Shown: positions 27,301 to 40,921, counted from the first letter of the stretch. The stretch: DNA of 64,000 nucleotides from Acanthornis magna (GCA_036785705.1 JAWUZG010000016.1:2914001-2978000), one strand, 5' to 3'. The notes: generated by a model not told the origin, from the letters alone. Numbers and translations: made by a program.

Positions 27301-30300
27301 CTGTCATTTATTTTCCTTTCCACAACTGAAGCTTCACGTTGACACTTAATCTCTGTATTCCTGCCCTTACTTGGGGAGATTTTCATATAGGAAATTTCCT
27401 ACTGAGCAGCACTGTTTCACTGAAGAAAGCTTCTCTTTTGGTCCATCCCATCAACATGCCTGAGCATAGACAGGGAAAAGCATGAGTAATATTTTCAATG
27501 GCTTACTCTTCCTCTTTAAAAACAGTAACAGAGAAATATGGTATTCATTTCATTCCTCTATTTCAGGGAACATTTCTAAAAAAAAAAATTAAATAAAGGC
27601 CTCCTCTGGGGGTTCACAGGTCCCAGCTACCTACTGAGAAGTAGGTTATTAAAGCAAGAGTCACATCTCGCTGTGTATTAGCGCAGCATCTCACACAACA
27701 GACCCCTGACCTTGCTCGGGGTGCTGGGCAGGAGGCAGCAGCGCTCTGCAGTAGGAACAGCCATCGAGCCTTTTAATAAGTTGTCTCAAATTACCATAGG
27801 AGGCATTAAGGAAAGAGACATTTAATTACAGTTCTCTGTTAGAGGGAAAAAAAAACCAAGCAAGCAGCATTTTAATCAATCTCCCACATGCATGGGAAAG
27901 GAGGACCATCTTCCCTGTGCTGTTTAGGTCTCCTTTCTGTACTGGTGACCGAGGCAGAGGGTCACTGGGAGAGGACAACAGGGGCTCCTGGAAAGCAAAG
28001 GGGAAGGCTCAGCGTTTCCAGCCCACTATAAAGGCAGCTATAGTACAGCATTGGAGAGGTTGTCCTGCTTGGAGAAAGCTCCCTGTGCTCCCACAAGCAC
28101 CTGATGGCTGCACAGCCCTGAGGTGGCACGTTTGTGACAGGGCTTTGGCACCTGTGGGCTTGTCACAGGAGCCACAGCGAGAAACTCTGGCTGAAGTTGA
28201 AGAGACAGCCTTGGGAAAAAGGTGAACCTGATCTTTGCCTGCAGGAAGCAGAGGCCTGGGGGCTTACATGGCAAGGGGGCTGGCCCCTAAATTGACTACT
28301 CAAAGGCACAGGGCAGCAGCAGCAGGATGCAGATACCTCATCCTGGAGTAACCCAACCAAGGCTGCAGTAAATTGGGCAGGTCTTTGGCTCCAGGTCCCC
28401 CCAAGACCCAGAGAAACATGGGGACAGTACTCAAGAGGAAACCCAGCATCTGCACCACCATGTCTCTTCCCAGTGACACTGCTGCAATACCAAAACGAAG
28501 CTTGATTACAAAAGCCAAGAGTTTTTCTAAAAATAAAGAACCACCAGTAAATGGCTACATATGAAATGCAGCATTTTATCTAACACTCCCAATTGAACTA
28601 AACGCTGTGCTGCTCACTCTGCCGTTCCCAGGAAAAGCACAGTGCATCTCCAATTGATTTACCCTTATTACTCATTTTGTACTGGGGTTTGCAAATTCCT
28701 CTCCCAGCGCAGCACATAATTTTTCTCCATTGCTGACAAACGGCAGCCGGCTGACTCCGATAAATCCCACTTGGTCAGAACCGAGTATCTCCATAATCAT
28801 TCCTCCTAACCGAGTGGGTGAAACACTGCCGGCACTGCATTAGTGGGAGGCAATTTCAGGAGTTGCCTTTATCCTTCCTTTAGCCTCTTCCACTGATCCC
28901 AGAGCTTTCCCATTACTTCAGATGCTGGAGATGCTTTCCTCAACTTAGGCGCAAGGCAATTCTCTCCAACAGGAGAGGAGATTTGAATGTCATCATCTCT
29001 GGGTGGAAAACCACCTTTGGAAAGGCTCAACCCAGAACCATCAGCCACTCCCAAGGGATATGGGAGAATATCCCACTGCCATTTTCCCACTTCACCCTGA
29101 GGCACTTGGCTTGAGCTGGAACCCAACAGACCCCATGGTTGGGGTAAGATTTGTGAGCAGTTTGGCAACGTTTGGTTTTGTGCTGTCAGTTCCTACACAC
29201 TGACAAGTGCCCTTAACGTGACACTTCTGGGGCTGGCGTTTCCTGCCCAACAGGACAGCTGCTGACCGTGGGGCTCTCACTCATTAATCCCTGGCCACGC
29301 TCAATATTTGCTGGCAAGACCCCAGAGCAAGGGCCTGCGCTCCCTTTTCCTGGGCATGAGTAACTCATCTCCCCTTTTTTTTTCAAATTGAACTTGGAAT
29401 GTGCGAATAGCAGAGATAAACAGGGTAGAAGGAGCAACAAGACGGTAAGTTAAATATGGAAGGAGATGTGCCCAACATGCCAATGAAGCTCCTCCGTTAG
29501 CAAACCATTTCCCTGCGGCAGGGAGAGCACCACAGGGAATGCAGACCCATGAGCTATGCCTCTCAGTTAAAGGTGACATGTAGAAAGCTCCTTGGACAGG
29601 GGGGAGGTGGCGATACCAGCTCGCTGTGCCCCTGGAGCCAACCCCACGCCCTTCCCAGAGGAGCCTCCATCCAGCTCCCTGCCCCATGGGCAGGTTTTGC
29701 CTCGAGATCCTGGTGCCCCCCAGGCCCCCAGAGGAAACCACGTTATTTTATTCTCAGGGACACCTGGAGCCTTGCCTGGACTTTGCCAATTAGAGGCAGA
29801 GTTGCAGAGGCTGCAGAACTGCTCTCATTTTGTATTTCATTTTTTTCAGTTAGATTAGTTCACGGATCAGAAAATGAATGAGCTTAGCTTGAGTCCCACA
29901 AGCCTGCTTTTCCTCCAGGCAGCTAAACATGCTGCTCGACTTGCTAGGCAAACATTTAATCACTTTCTGCACTCGGCATCCTCCATCACACGGGAGGTGG
30001 GCTCTGGCTGGACTCCTCAAAGAGGCAAAGCAGGCACATAATTATTTCCCGAGCAAGTTGTGGCCGATGCACGAGGATAAACACAAAGACAGGAATCACC
30101 TTTCGTAAAGAAGAAACTTTGGATCAGGTTAAATGGATTTCTTGACTTCCAGAGCATCTTCAATGCAGCCATGAAACAGGAATGTGGTGATGTACCTATC
30201 TGATAATTTATTCCAGGATACACAGGAGAAGGAGATTCACCTCCACATGGCACCAGTGCCTAATACCATGAGTCTGAGTGGAAGGCATTTCAGCTCTGTA

Positions 30301-33300
30301 AAGTCCTCCTTTGAAAACTCATCCTACTTGGTCTATCCAAAATAAGACTGTGGTGGAGCTGCCCCTCATCTACAAGTAGCAGGCTGGGAAGAAGTGGTTG
30401 ATAATAATCTTTTTAACCTGGCAGAAGGTGATGCAATGAGATAGACCAAGTAGAAAACAAAAGAAATGCCGAGCAAATTAAGGCAGCAAAGGTAACTTTA
30501 AATTGAAGCCACTTGCTTAGGGACCTTGTGAATTCATCATTGCTTGAAGTCAAACCTGGGCATCATTCCAAGAGCGACGTTACAGCTTGAGAATAAATTA
30601 CAGGTGTGACAGAGCTGATGTTCTGGAAGTGCAGAGATATGATAAAGGCCGCGGAAACAGTCACATCAAGCGGATGCTATTATGAATAAATTGGTATTCC
30701 TCACCTGATGGGAGCTGCTGAAGTGTGTGGAAGAGGAAAGGGGAGAAAGGTATAATTAGGGCAAGCTTCCACAATTGCCTGTACAGGTGGCTTGTCCTCC
30801 TGAGACATCTCCTCCCAAAGAGAACTGCACCACTTGGCCTGGCAGGCTGCATGAGGCCTTTGAGGGAAACACCTCAAAGGTATGGGCTTGGGAGAGCATT
30901 CCTCGCTCAGGTGAACACGTGCTCCATGTGCACCATCTGCTCCCGCTGCTGTCCTGCTGCCCTGGGCAAATGGGACCTGCTTTGTGGGACCCTCTGCTCT
31001 CAGCTGGGCAGTTCAAGCTGGCACCCAACACCTGGAACCTACCACATTACATCAGAAGGCAGCTGCAGGTTTAAAAACCATTCCTTGGATTCCAGCCTTC
31101 AAAACCTACTAGAAGTCATCCCACTTGATCATTTATCACTAGACATGTGGGTCCTTCATGCATCCCAGCACAGCTTGTGCCTCCCCTTCAAATTATATTC
31201 ATCTAGACTTTTTTCCCAGAAATCCCCCAAATAAATCATTAATGATTCACAATTTATTGAAGCATTCCCCAATCCTTTGGAATAGGTATTGCTTGGGTTG
31301 TCATCTGACAAGATTAATCACTTTTCAGGGCCACTGGGAGCACCTTCCCCATCCTTGCTTCCTCAGAGCTTTGCCGACTCTGGCAAAGTACAGGCTGGAG
31401 GTGCCACCTGGCACCCCTGCATTGAGCACAGGCTGTTGACAAACAGTTTCTGTAGAGAGATAACCAAACTCAAAGTTTCACAGCAATAAAGAATGCGGCA
31501 CATCTGTCACTCAGCTCTGCTAATGATTAATTCTCTTTGCCGCCTCATTTCCAGGATTTTGTCAAGAGCTAATTTCTAGCCCTACCACACAGCCTGGGCT
31601 GAAGCATCCACCTATTCACCCTCCCTGGCCAAAAACCACCTCCTGCAAAAATAAATCCTGTCAGCTCAGGGCTCCAAGCTGCTCCCTGCACCAGGGGCAC
31701 AGCCTACACTCAGTACCTCCTTTCCATCCCCCAAGGACTTGCACCTCCAGCCCCTCACCACTCCTGCCACAGCCCTTCTGCAGCCTCAGCCTCACCTCTG
31801 GACAAGAGGTGGATTTTCTGCCAGTACATTTCAGTGGCTTTGAGTGGCCAGAGTAATCCAGATTTACTCCAAGCTTCCCACATGTAAGGCCTCCTTATAA
31901 GGGGGGCCAGAAAAGAGTGCAGAGGAAATGCAAGGACACATCCATGCCCCTTCCTCCTGTAGGGTTGAATTTCTTCCCCAGCTTCTGCTTCAGGAACTAT
32001 TTCAGACAGCAGCCTGCACACACTGCCCAGCTTCCAGCCACAAACACATGGCTTCCAAAGGCTTCTGCAAGCATTAATCAAACACTTCAGGACACACAGT
32101 TTTCACGTACTAATTTACTTAAATGACATGTTACTTTGTCTTCTCATCCGAGACACCTAAACAGCTGAACAGAAATCACAAAGGGAATCTCAAAGGAATA
32201 ATTAGTGTACAAAAAATAAACCAAGCCGAGCTAAAGCCACCCAGGCAAGTGGCCCTTGGGGGTCTGGCTACAAAACAACTCATTTAGAACAAAATAGTCA
32301 CACACTGAAGAAGTTTGGACAGTGTTCTCCAAAGCTCCAGCTATTCTAGGAGAACAACCTGCTATAAAAGGCTGTTGTGAAAAAAGGGAATTTGTGATGT
32401 GCAGCCAGACTCAGGAGGGAAAACAAACCAAACTTTTCATCCATTACTCAGGAATGGCCTTAGAGATAGGATCATGGCAGCAGTCCCAAGCCCAAACTCC
32501 CCCACAGACTGCGATGGAGCTTCCACTGCTCCCAGCATAGGTTCCAGGTACCTTTTGTTGATTTCTAGACACCCACACTAGTCTGCAGCTGGAACACAGC
32601 CCAGCAATCCTGTTGATGTGTGTAATATCATTCTTCTTGTGCTCTCCAGCTTTACTCTGTGCTTTGATTATGCCTGGTTAGGAGTTTCCAGAAAAACCTG
32701 CTAAAAATACCATCATTGCCAAGGAGCAAGCCAACGCCAAGGGCAATATCCTTCTAGGCTCAGAGAACCTCAGCCTTCAGAGAGCAAATCCACGCTGGCA
32801 TCTCTCTCCAAAAGCTCCTTGCATCCAGCCAAGGACCCATCCCTCCAGCCTGCTACACAACCTCAGCCTCTGTGATGTTCCTCCAACAGGGGACACACAG
32901 CCACATGCAGCTCGAGGCAGCCTCTTCCCACCAGTATCGACTTTTCGCAGGGCTTGTCTTACACAAGCCAAAAATACCCCGTGGTATTAGACAATATCCA
33001 CCACAAACCTCTGGTACAACATTTTGCTTGAGCACACTGCCTAAAATGACATTCTGGGGCTTTTGGTAGCCATGTGCCACAAGGATTAGGAAATGCATAT
33101 TCTTTAGGTACATAATTGCTCCTCTGTAACTGTGAAACATTAGCTAAGGGCTCTATCTCCCAAACACCCACAGGCTGGCAACGCAAGCCCTAACTGGTCA
33201 TTATTCTAGGGCTGACTAATCCTTGGGAAGGACACATCCTAACACTGCCCATCTGCAGATGTCAGCTCACGGGTGAGTTAACCTTGACTTAGGTTTGGCA

Positions 33301-34341
33301 GAAATTAGCAGGAATTGCAGTTTTGCTCCACCTCCATGAGCACGTTAGCAACTCACAGCAACACTGTGAATCCCTCCTCACAACTAGCAGTTGTTTGAAG
33401 CCTTTCATAGGTTCTGAATTTTTAAAGAAAGACATATTCTCCTGAGGATTTACAGGCCATTAAGTAAACATTAAACTTTTTAGTAAAATGTAAAAACATT
33501 GAAAACCATCTCAATTACTCAGCTTTCATTTATACAGCACTGTGACCTCTCCATCCCAGGAGGCTGTAGAAACAAAACTGAGTTGCTAAATGAAAAAATG
33601 CACCTTTACAAGAGAAATAGAGATGACTGCACTGCTTTATGGCAATCTTTAAATGCAAGAACAGCAACAAAAATCGCAAACCCTCTCTTAGTTTCATTTT
33701 TCAGATAACTTTTCCTTTTCATAACAGAAGCAAAACATTGCAGAAGGATGGGAAACTGGATTGCATTCACTGCCCTCTTGTTAGCACAATTACTACTGAA
33801 ATCCTTGGGATTATCCAGTTTAATCCAGGAAATTACCATCTCCAGTGGACAAAGTGAAAAGGAAAATGTTTCATGAATGCAACAAAATTCCCTCCTCTGT
33901 GTCCTCAAAACCAGCTAACAAGGAGGCCATTTGAGGAGCTGGAAGCTCTCTCGAGTCGATAAAGCGTTGCTGAAATCTTGCTGCTCCTCACAGTGCACAA
34001 CACGCGTCCCCTCATTAGCAAGGCACGTCCTTGTCAAGTTTCTGCTTGGCCCCCACATAATGAGAGGCTGACAGGTAATCATTTAAAACTGCATTTGCTC
34101 TAACATTACGAAGTTATTTACTATCCACCTGGTCCAACTCTCACTGCAGACTATGTAAATGAACCTAACAAAGCTTGGATTAGGCTCCCTATTTTTTTAA
34201 TGCCTACAGCAGGGGCTACAGCCCCTCATTTGGGGGCCTTGTGGTTTAAAGCATTAATACAAAAAATATCTTGGGAAATCCATCAGAAGCTAGGGAGTCA
34301 TAGGTAATTTATGTATATATATATATATATTTATATACACA
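18379..34341. other. Long intergenic stretch without recognised genes
   Basis: Sixteen kilobases with no exon-like segment I can name and no clear interspersed repeat. The 214-codon frame at 22592-23236 lacks any motif. AT-rich, homeobox-like TTAAT-containing blocks lie at about 26930-27130 and 27780-27850. CpG-retaining blocks lie at about 28735-28860, 30570-30700 and 33945-34035. Confidence 0.7.
34313..34330 (+). repeat. (TA)n microsatellite
   Basis: Alternating TA repeats, followed by TTTATATACACA, just upstream of the LTR-like element. Confidence 0.9.
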
Positions 34342-34966
34342 TGTTGGGGAGGATGAAATAGGAAAACCTTATAAATATTATTACTTGGCAAAAGATGCTG
34401 AGAATATGGACACTATAAGCGAGATTGAAATGAAGACAAGCTTTGAGATACCAAACCCCAGTTACTAAATAACAGGAGAACAATGGTATGGCCAGTTGAA
34501 GGTAATCTACTCCTTGATTAGACAATAGCCTCTGCTTGCAGACAGGTCCAAAGGGCAGAGCAGACCCTACCAACTTGGCAGAGGGTCCAAAAAGCAGTTT
34601 TAAGGGTTTAAAATATAATGCCGTATGGTAATGCAATGACTCTCATAGGCTGTATGTAAATGTTGTAGGATTTGTAGCTTGTTCTAGATTGGTTAGTGAA
34701 AATTAGAATATTCAGCACAGAAGATGATTTATTGTATTGTAAACTGCAATCACGGTACTTCTATTCCGTATTCTATATCCTGTACTTCTCTCTCTCTTAC
34801 TTCCCTGACCTGCTCTGAGCTGTGTCTGGCGGCTCTCAGCAGGTCTCCTACACTCACACCTTTCACAATAAACTTCATGCTCTAAGACCAAACTCCAGAG
34901 GTCTCTCGTCTCCGTCCCGACCGTCTGAAGCAAACCGCACCAACACCTCAGATGGCAAATCCTACA
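34342..34966 (+). mobile_element. Solo LTR of an endogenous retrovirus (probable)
   Basis: The element opens with TGTTGG and closes with CCTACA, the TG...CA ends of a retroviral LTR. A 4-bp CACA lies on each side, although the right copy is the start of a CA microsatellite and so is weak evidence. In the 3' half a TATA-like TCTATATCC (about 34767) is followed about 95 bp later by AATAAA (34867-34872) and then a pyrimidine-rich U5-like stretch. No gag, pol or env remnant, primer-binding site or polypurine tract was found beside it, so it reads as a solo LTR left by recombination. Alternative right end: CCAACA at 34945, which would pair perfectly with the opening TGTTGG. Confidence 0.6.
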
Positions 34967-34988
34967 CACACACACACACACACACACA
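34965..34988 (+). repeat. (CA)12 microsatellite
   Basis: Twelve CA units directly abut the end of the LTR-like element; its last two bases form the first CA unit. Confidence 0.95.
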
Positions 34989-37900
34989 AATCAAATTTTC
35001 TCCTTATTGTAAGATATTTTCTCTACACATTGAGAGCCAGGCTGGCAGAAGAGGATTCAGTGTATTTCTCATTATGGAGGCCCTAGGCAGTGCACATTTG
35101 AGGGAAGAGAAGATGCAAGTCAGTTGATATTTATTATGATCTTCTTTCTTGACACTGAATTCTGAACCACAAATCTGGAGCCCTGGCAGATTCCAGTACT
35201 CACTGCTAACAATGCACTAAAATAAAACTGTGAGGAAGAGAAGTTATCCATCCATGCCTTGGGCTAAAGGCATTGTTCATAACAAATTGCTTGACTAGTT
35301 TATCTTCCCTGTGTGCATGGAACAGTTCTCTTAAATTATTTTGCTGCTGCTAAATCCCACGGTGGTTCTGGGTCACTCATTGAAAGTCAAAGTGCTGAGG
35401 CTGCTTGTGATGGAGCACAGGCACAGGGTATTGTTTGCTTCCTGAGCAAGGCACGGCATTGAACCCACGGCCTCCCATGATTAATTGCAGAAACTGAAAT
35501 CTTTATACAAATACTTTTAAAGGATAATTTGTTTAAGCTTAAAAGTTATCTTCTCAGAATATTTGCGCCAGCGAGACTTGACCGTACAAGGGGGAGAACC
35601 AGTCACGCAGCGAAAGGGAATTAGCTGAAAGGAGAACATCCAATTGACTGCTTTTGGGTTTGGTTTATTAATAGTTGGTTTTAATTTATTTTTTTGAGAG
35701 CATTAACAGCACAACATATTGATAAGAGACACAAAGCTACTTTTGGCATTAGAAAAGCTGTCCCTAAAATTGTACTGGAAAGGCTAAAAATGGTAGAAAA
35801 TACATAACATTTTTGGCATTAGTGACACTTCTTCACAGGACACTTCTTATCTGAGCTGTCCCTTCAAGAGAAGTGGGATACAGGGCTCAAAGGAATGGAA
35901 ATTCGGCCCAGTGAGGTACCCCACACAATAAAGGTACATTTCCAGAGCATTTAAAAGGTTCCAAGCCACAGGGAAGCTACGTCTATAATAAGAGGCATAT
36001 TTCAATGTGCAATAAAAATTTGGGATCTCAAGGACATACTTGTTTAGAAGCTCCAGAAGTTTCCAGCCATCCCAGATTCCCTCCTGTATCTTGTGTCAGG
36101 AACACAATTCCCTACAAGAACGTTCCAAAGCATTAGGATGAGGCATCAATATTTCTTTGTCCAGCTCCAAGGACAATGCCCAGCACTGCAGTGAGGGGCC
36201 CAAGTCCTTGTTCCCTCTTGGGTTAAGCCCAGGCACCAGCGTGCTTAATGCCCAGCTCCCACATCAGAGACAGAGCCCTAGGCTCTACCTTGATCTATAA
36301 TAAGGAAAGGAATAAGTACTTTCAGGGTGTAATACATTAGATCAGTTTTCAACATCTAATTTAGGATTAAATTAATTATACCCTAGAAAAGCTTATTTCT
36401 CTCTAAGGGATTCTGGACAGCGAGCTCAGGCAGTGATATCCTTATCCACAGATGAATCCTGCACCTTGCCATAGAATAGTCAGGCACACTCTGGCAAACC
36501 CTCTGCACCCATTCTTCTATTTCATTAATTCACCTAATTCACCTTTCTATCGTGTCTTATTCTAAACCTTGAATACACAAGGTAGCATCACGAAGGCTGC
36601 AGCTGCCTAGATCTCCTATTCATCTTTTTCTTTTAGAAATCAGTTCCGTTTTGTCACACACACAGTCTCATCTTCCATTTCAAAAGCTTATTCAGGGCTT
36701 GCTAAGCCACAGTCTCACATGCTAGATGTCAGACAAATTAAGTCTGTTCCCCCAAAGTGTGCAGATAGGGAAAAGCATCTCACAGTTCACATTTTATTTC
36801 CATCATTCCACACGCCCTCTTCTCCTGTTGCAAACTAACTTCATGAAAACTAAGGACACATCCAGAATCAGAACAAACATCTCACCTTTCCCACACCCTC
36901 ACGTCCAGCTACAAAGAGAAGACAGCATGATGTCTCCAGTTCCTGATTTGCCCAGTGTGAACTTATCTGGTCAGTTTTTACCCAAATCAGAAATTCCTGC
37001 CCTTTGCTGCACTTGTTAGGCTAGGCCTGAAGCTGTCCTCCATACCAACTTCTCCACTTTCAGTAGGGGAAACTCCAGGTGATTTCTCAGTCTATCGAAG
37101 TCCGGACGTCCTCTATGGTACTCTCCTCAAGAATTCCCTTCTTGATGACCTTAGAAACTTAGTTCCCATAAAATTTCACAGTAATTCTCTCCTTAGCTCT
37201 TTTAGAGCAAAAGAAAACAATTTCTCTACCACTATCAGCAGGCCCTTCACAGAATGTTTTGAGTTTGTTTATACATACACATTTTGTTGACTGTTCACTA
37301 AAAGCAAGACCAGAAATTATATCTGCTCTTACTCCTTCAAAGGCTATTTGGGTAGATAAGCCAGAGCATGCTTTAGAGGTGAGTAGCAGGTTTGATACCT
37401 AGTTTTCTCTCTCAAACATCACTCTGCATCTTTCAGATTGGAAGATGATTTATGAAATAAGATCCAGGCTTACACTGTTACTTCATAAAGCTGATACTTG
37501 GGGATCAGGTTAAGATCTCAGCACACTTAACAGCACCAACACTGCACTCTTCCCTTTCCACCCGAACTCCAGCTTGTACCACATCCTGCAAAGCAGCTCC
37601 TACCCTAAGTGAGAAGTGCTCAGTGCCACCATGTTCAGATTCCAATTTGTTTATGTAGGACAGGCTACCAGGAATAATACAGCCTTAATTCAATGCTGCA
37701 TTCCCAAACACATACCATTACCAGGCACAGATACAGCACCTGTGTTTTCAGAAACAGTGGCATTTACTTTACCTTTGCTTCTAAACTCCTCAGGAGAGTA
37801 TGTGTTCAGGCAGGGGAAGTCCCCATTTTCTCACCTGACTGAAAGGAAGGCAAGTTCCTTCTTTTTTATTTGGTTCTCCTTGTTTTACTTTGGGGTTGGG

Positions 37901-38721
37901 GGGCACACAGGCAAGAAGGGCTGGTTTGTATTGAAGGTTTAAGTGCTTCGAGTCAAACAATTCCCCTAAAAAAGCAGATTGCTACCTTACAATATTGGTA
38001 CCACATTCTCTACCAGCAGGAAAATTACAAGGACTGCTTTCCAGTAAGGAAACACCCTCAGCTCTCAAAAATGCTGTCTGTTCTTCCAAAACCCCAAGCC
38101 TGTCTCCATCCCTCCCCCTTTGCTTTACAATATAGAAAGGCATGACTAATTCCTGCCCTCCATAGGCTGCAGAGCTGGAAACCACCAGTGTCCTGCCGCC
38201 TTGAATACACAGGAGCAAAGGAGAGAACTTCTTGTCACCTGTGCTGTGCTAACCCCAGGCTCCCAGAGCCCTGCTGGCACCTGCCTGCTCAGCGGAACAA
38301 GGCAAAGCAGCTTCCCCCAAACAGTCCCATCGAGTCTTGTCTGTGCTTCTGAATTTAGTGCCTAGCAGCACCCCAGTGTGAAGACAGAAACCATGATCTT
38401 CCTGAAAATTCCGAGGTGCAAAATTTCCTGCCCTTTTGAGCATCTTCAACAGCAACACTGCCCACGACTAAGCTTTGAGGGCAACAGTTGCCTTTTCCTA
38501 TATAATTTTAAAGCGTTTCTTTCATTGTAGGACAAAGATGACAATCTTGATGACTTGTACAGCCAAGTGCTTTTTACATGAAGCAAAGAAGCAGCAGTTT
38601 ATTCTTCAAGTCCTCTTTATCTTAGGGATGACACTGTCAGGAAGGGGCAAACCCCTTTTGCATCTCCTGACCAAAATCTGAAAAGCAGGGGGTCAGTTAC
38701 ACATCAGTACCACACTTCATG
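34989..38721. other. Intergenic sequence just downstream of RCOR1
   Basis: No gene or named repeat recognised. A CpG-bearing block at 35567-35640 stands out from AT-rich flanks. Confidence 0.7.
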
Positions 38722-38743
38722 TCAATAACATTTTACTACATAT

Positions 38744-38776
38744 TTTATTACATCAATGGCTTGAAAAAATTTTATT
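38744..38776 (-). promoter_or_regulatory. Two candidate distal poly(A) signals for RCOR1
   Basis: AATAAA occurs on the minus strand at 38776-38771 and again at 38749-38744. Cleavage normally follows 10-30 nt later, which would end the transcript near 38,750 or 38,722. Beyond this the sequence becomes more GC-rich and less uniform. Confidence 0.5.
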
Positions 38777-40915
38777 TGATGTCAGCAAACATTGGAAATC
38801 ATAGAAAAATGAATTATGTAGAATTTCACAAAGGAATTTACCCCACTATAATTCCTCATACAGTAAAATAATCCAAAACCAAATGTTACTTTTCAGTGGC
38901 TAAGCAATTTTATAATGCTATGAACATTCATCACAGTAAGTGTGCTGAATAATAGAAAACAGGCAAAAAAGACATTTAAAATATTACTTACAACAGCATT
39001 ATTACAACATACTTTCTTTAAAATCCCAACGAGTATTTCGTCACTTCAAAAGCTATACAGCATTTCCATTATATTTGCAAACTTAACCTTATACATCTTT
39101 TAAAATCTTGAAAAAACTTCTTTTAAGCAATCTACATAATGGAATACTATACACTCCAGTATAAATTTTATTTTAGGAGAATATGAATGTAAACACTCAT
39201 TATTATACAACATGCATAGACTATACTGACCTTCCATCTTCTGAACTGTAACTTTCACTGCAATTGTGCTTTACTATCAACAGGAAAAGCTGCATTAATC
39301 CAGGGAGTGGCAGAAAGTATTTGCTTTAGGGGCATTGCACAAGATCACTAGATTTTCACTTACTGAAAGACAAGCTGGAGCTAACAAAATAATTTTTCTC
39401 CTTTTTTTGTAAAATATCAGGCCACTCATCGCTGAACGGGCGGTGCACAAATTCATACCAATTTGAAAAAATCGCATTATTAAAAAAAATCTCCTATGGT
39501 ATTTTTGCATTTCATTGACTTGGGAGATTTTTGTTCACAAATCCAGTGATCAAGTTAGTGTAATGCACTGTTTGGCTCATATTTGGTGTGCAAGAATACC
39601 AACAGCATATTAGCGATTTAATAGAATAAAAACTGAAATTTAAAGTGACAATGAGCATATTTTAATACATAATGTTTCTGATGTATTTGTACAGGAAAGA
39701 AAAATGTTTGTCAGGACATTGCTTTAAGAGAGTAAGAGTTTCACTCTTATTTTAACTATTAAAAAAGTGTTCTAGTGGATATTCATGGGGTCTTCCTGGT
39801 TGCGAACTTGTAAAAATATATTAAGAAACCATTATCCCCATTGGTATTAAATATATTGAGACACAACCATTGTGGTTGCACTACCAGGTATGGCTACTAT
39901 GGTCTTAAGCATCTGATTGTACATTGTTGCTTTACTGTTAAGCACAACTGAGGCGTGTATTTTTTTCCCTTGGTTATAAGATTATATTACAAAAATTGAT
40001 CACTGTTTCAAACCAGTCAAACACGAATATTCAAGTAACAAGGTTGTTTTAATGGATAAGTGAGAAAAGAAGTTACCTAGCACTTTACACAACTACATAA
40101 AAATTAAATAGAACAAATGAAATTTGTTTATGCATATGCAATACACTTTTATATCTTTAAGATTTCTAAAACTAAAACTTAAACTATCATTTTCTTTAAC
40201 GATACCATATTTTGCACAATAACTTATACTTAGGAGAAATAATTTCCCATTTTCCACAAAATATATATAATTATGACATTCACATTGATAGTTTAAGAAA
40301 CAAAATTTAAGTGAATATTCTATCTTATGCAGTTATCTTTGTGGACCCTTCTAGTCAGAATGCAACCAGTTGATGTATCTAATGCTTGACCCATTTAACA
40401 AAAGAAAAAGAGGGTCTTCACCTAAACAAGGTCAAACCATTTCAAAAGCTAAAATGATTTTATCGCATTTAAAAACATAGTTCAAGAGAATGTAAAAAAC
40501 TAAACGTTTAAAATACAGTGCTATTATATTGCATGTATCAACTACAATAAGATAGCAGTCAACTGAAAGTAATTAAACAACTTTTTTCTTCCTAATATCA
40601 CAAATTATACACATTTCCCCCTACCCCATGGGGATGAAGCCAAAACACAACTTTTCTGATCATAAGATGGACAGATTTGAGGGCAAAAACCGATGAGAAG
40701 TCCTCACAGGTACCTAAGCCTCCAGCAGAAGCCTCTCCTGATGAGTTCCCCCAGCTGGGATGTGAGCTCCCACACCACTCCCACACCGGCAAGGACCTGT
40801 CTCCATGCATTGCTACCAGCAAGAGGTTTAATATTTAATACTAGAGTGTTTCTAAAGAGCAGCATTGCTTTACACCACAACTGTCAACTGGATTCACAGT
40901 GCTATTTGCCCGGTC

Positions 40916-40921
40916 TTTATT
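40916..40921 (-). promoter_or_regulatory. Candidate proximal poly(A) signal in RCOR1 3' UTR
   Basis: Minus-strand AATAAA about 2.17 kb below the stop codon. Use of it would give a 3' UTR of about half length and drop the AT-rich distal block. Another AATAAA lies at 39172-39167. No downstream GU-rich element was confirmed, so this may be chance. Confidence 0.3.
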
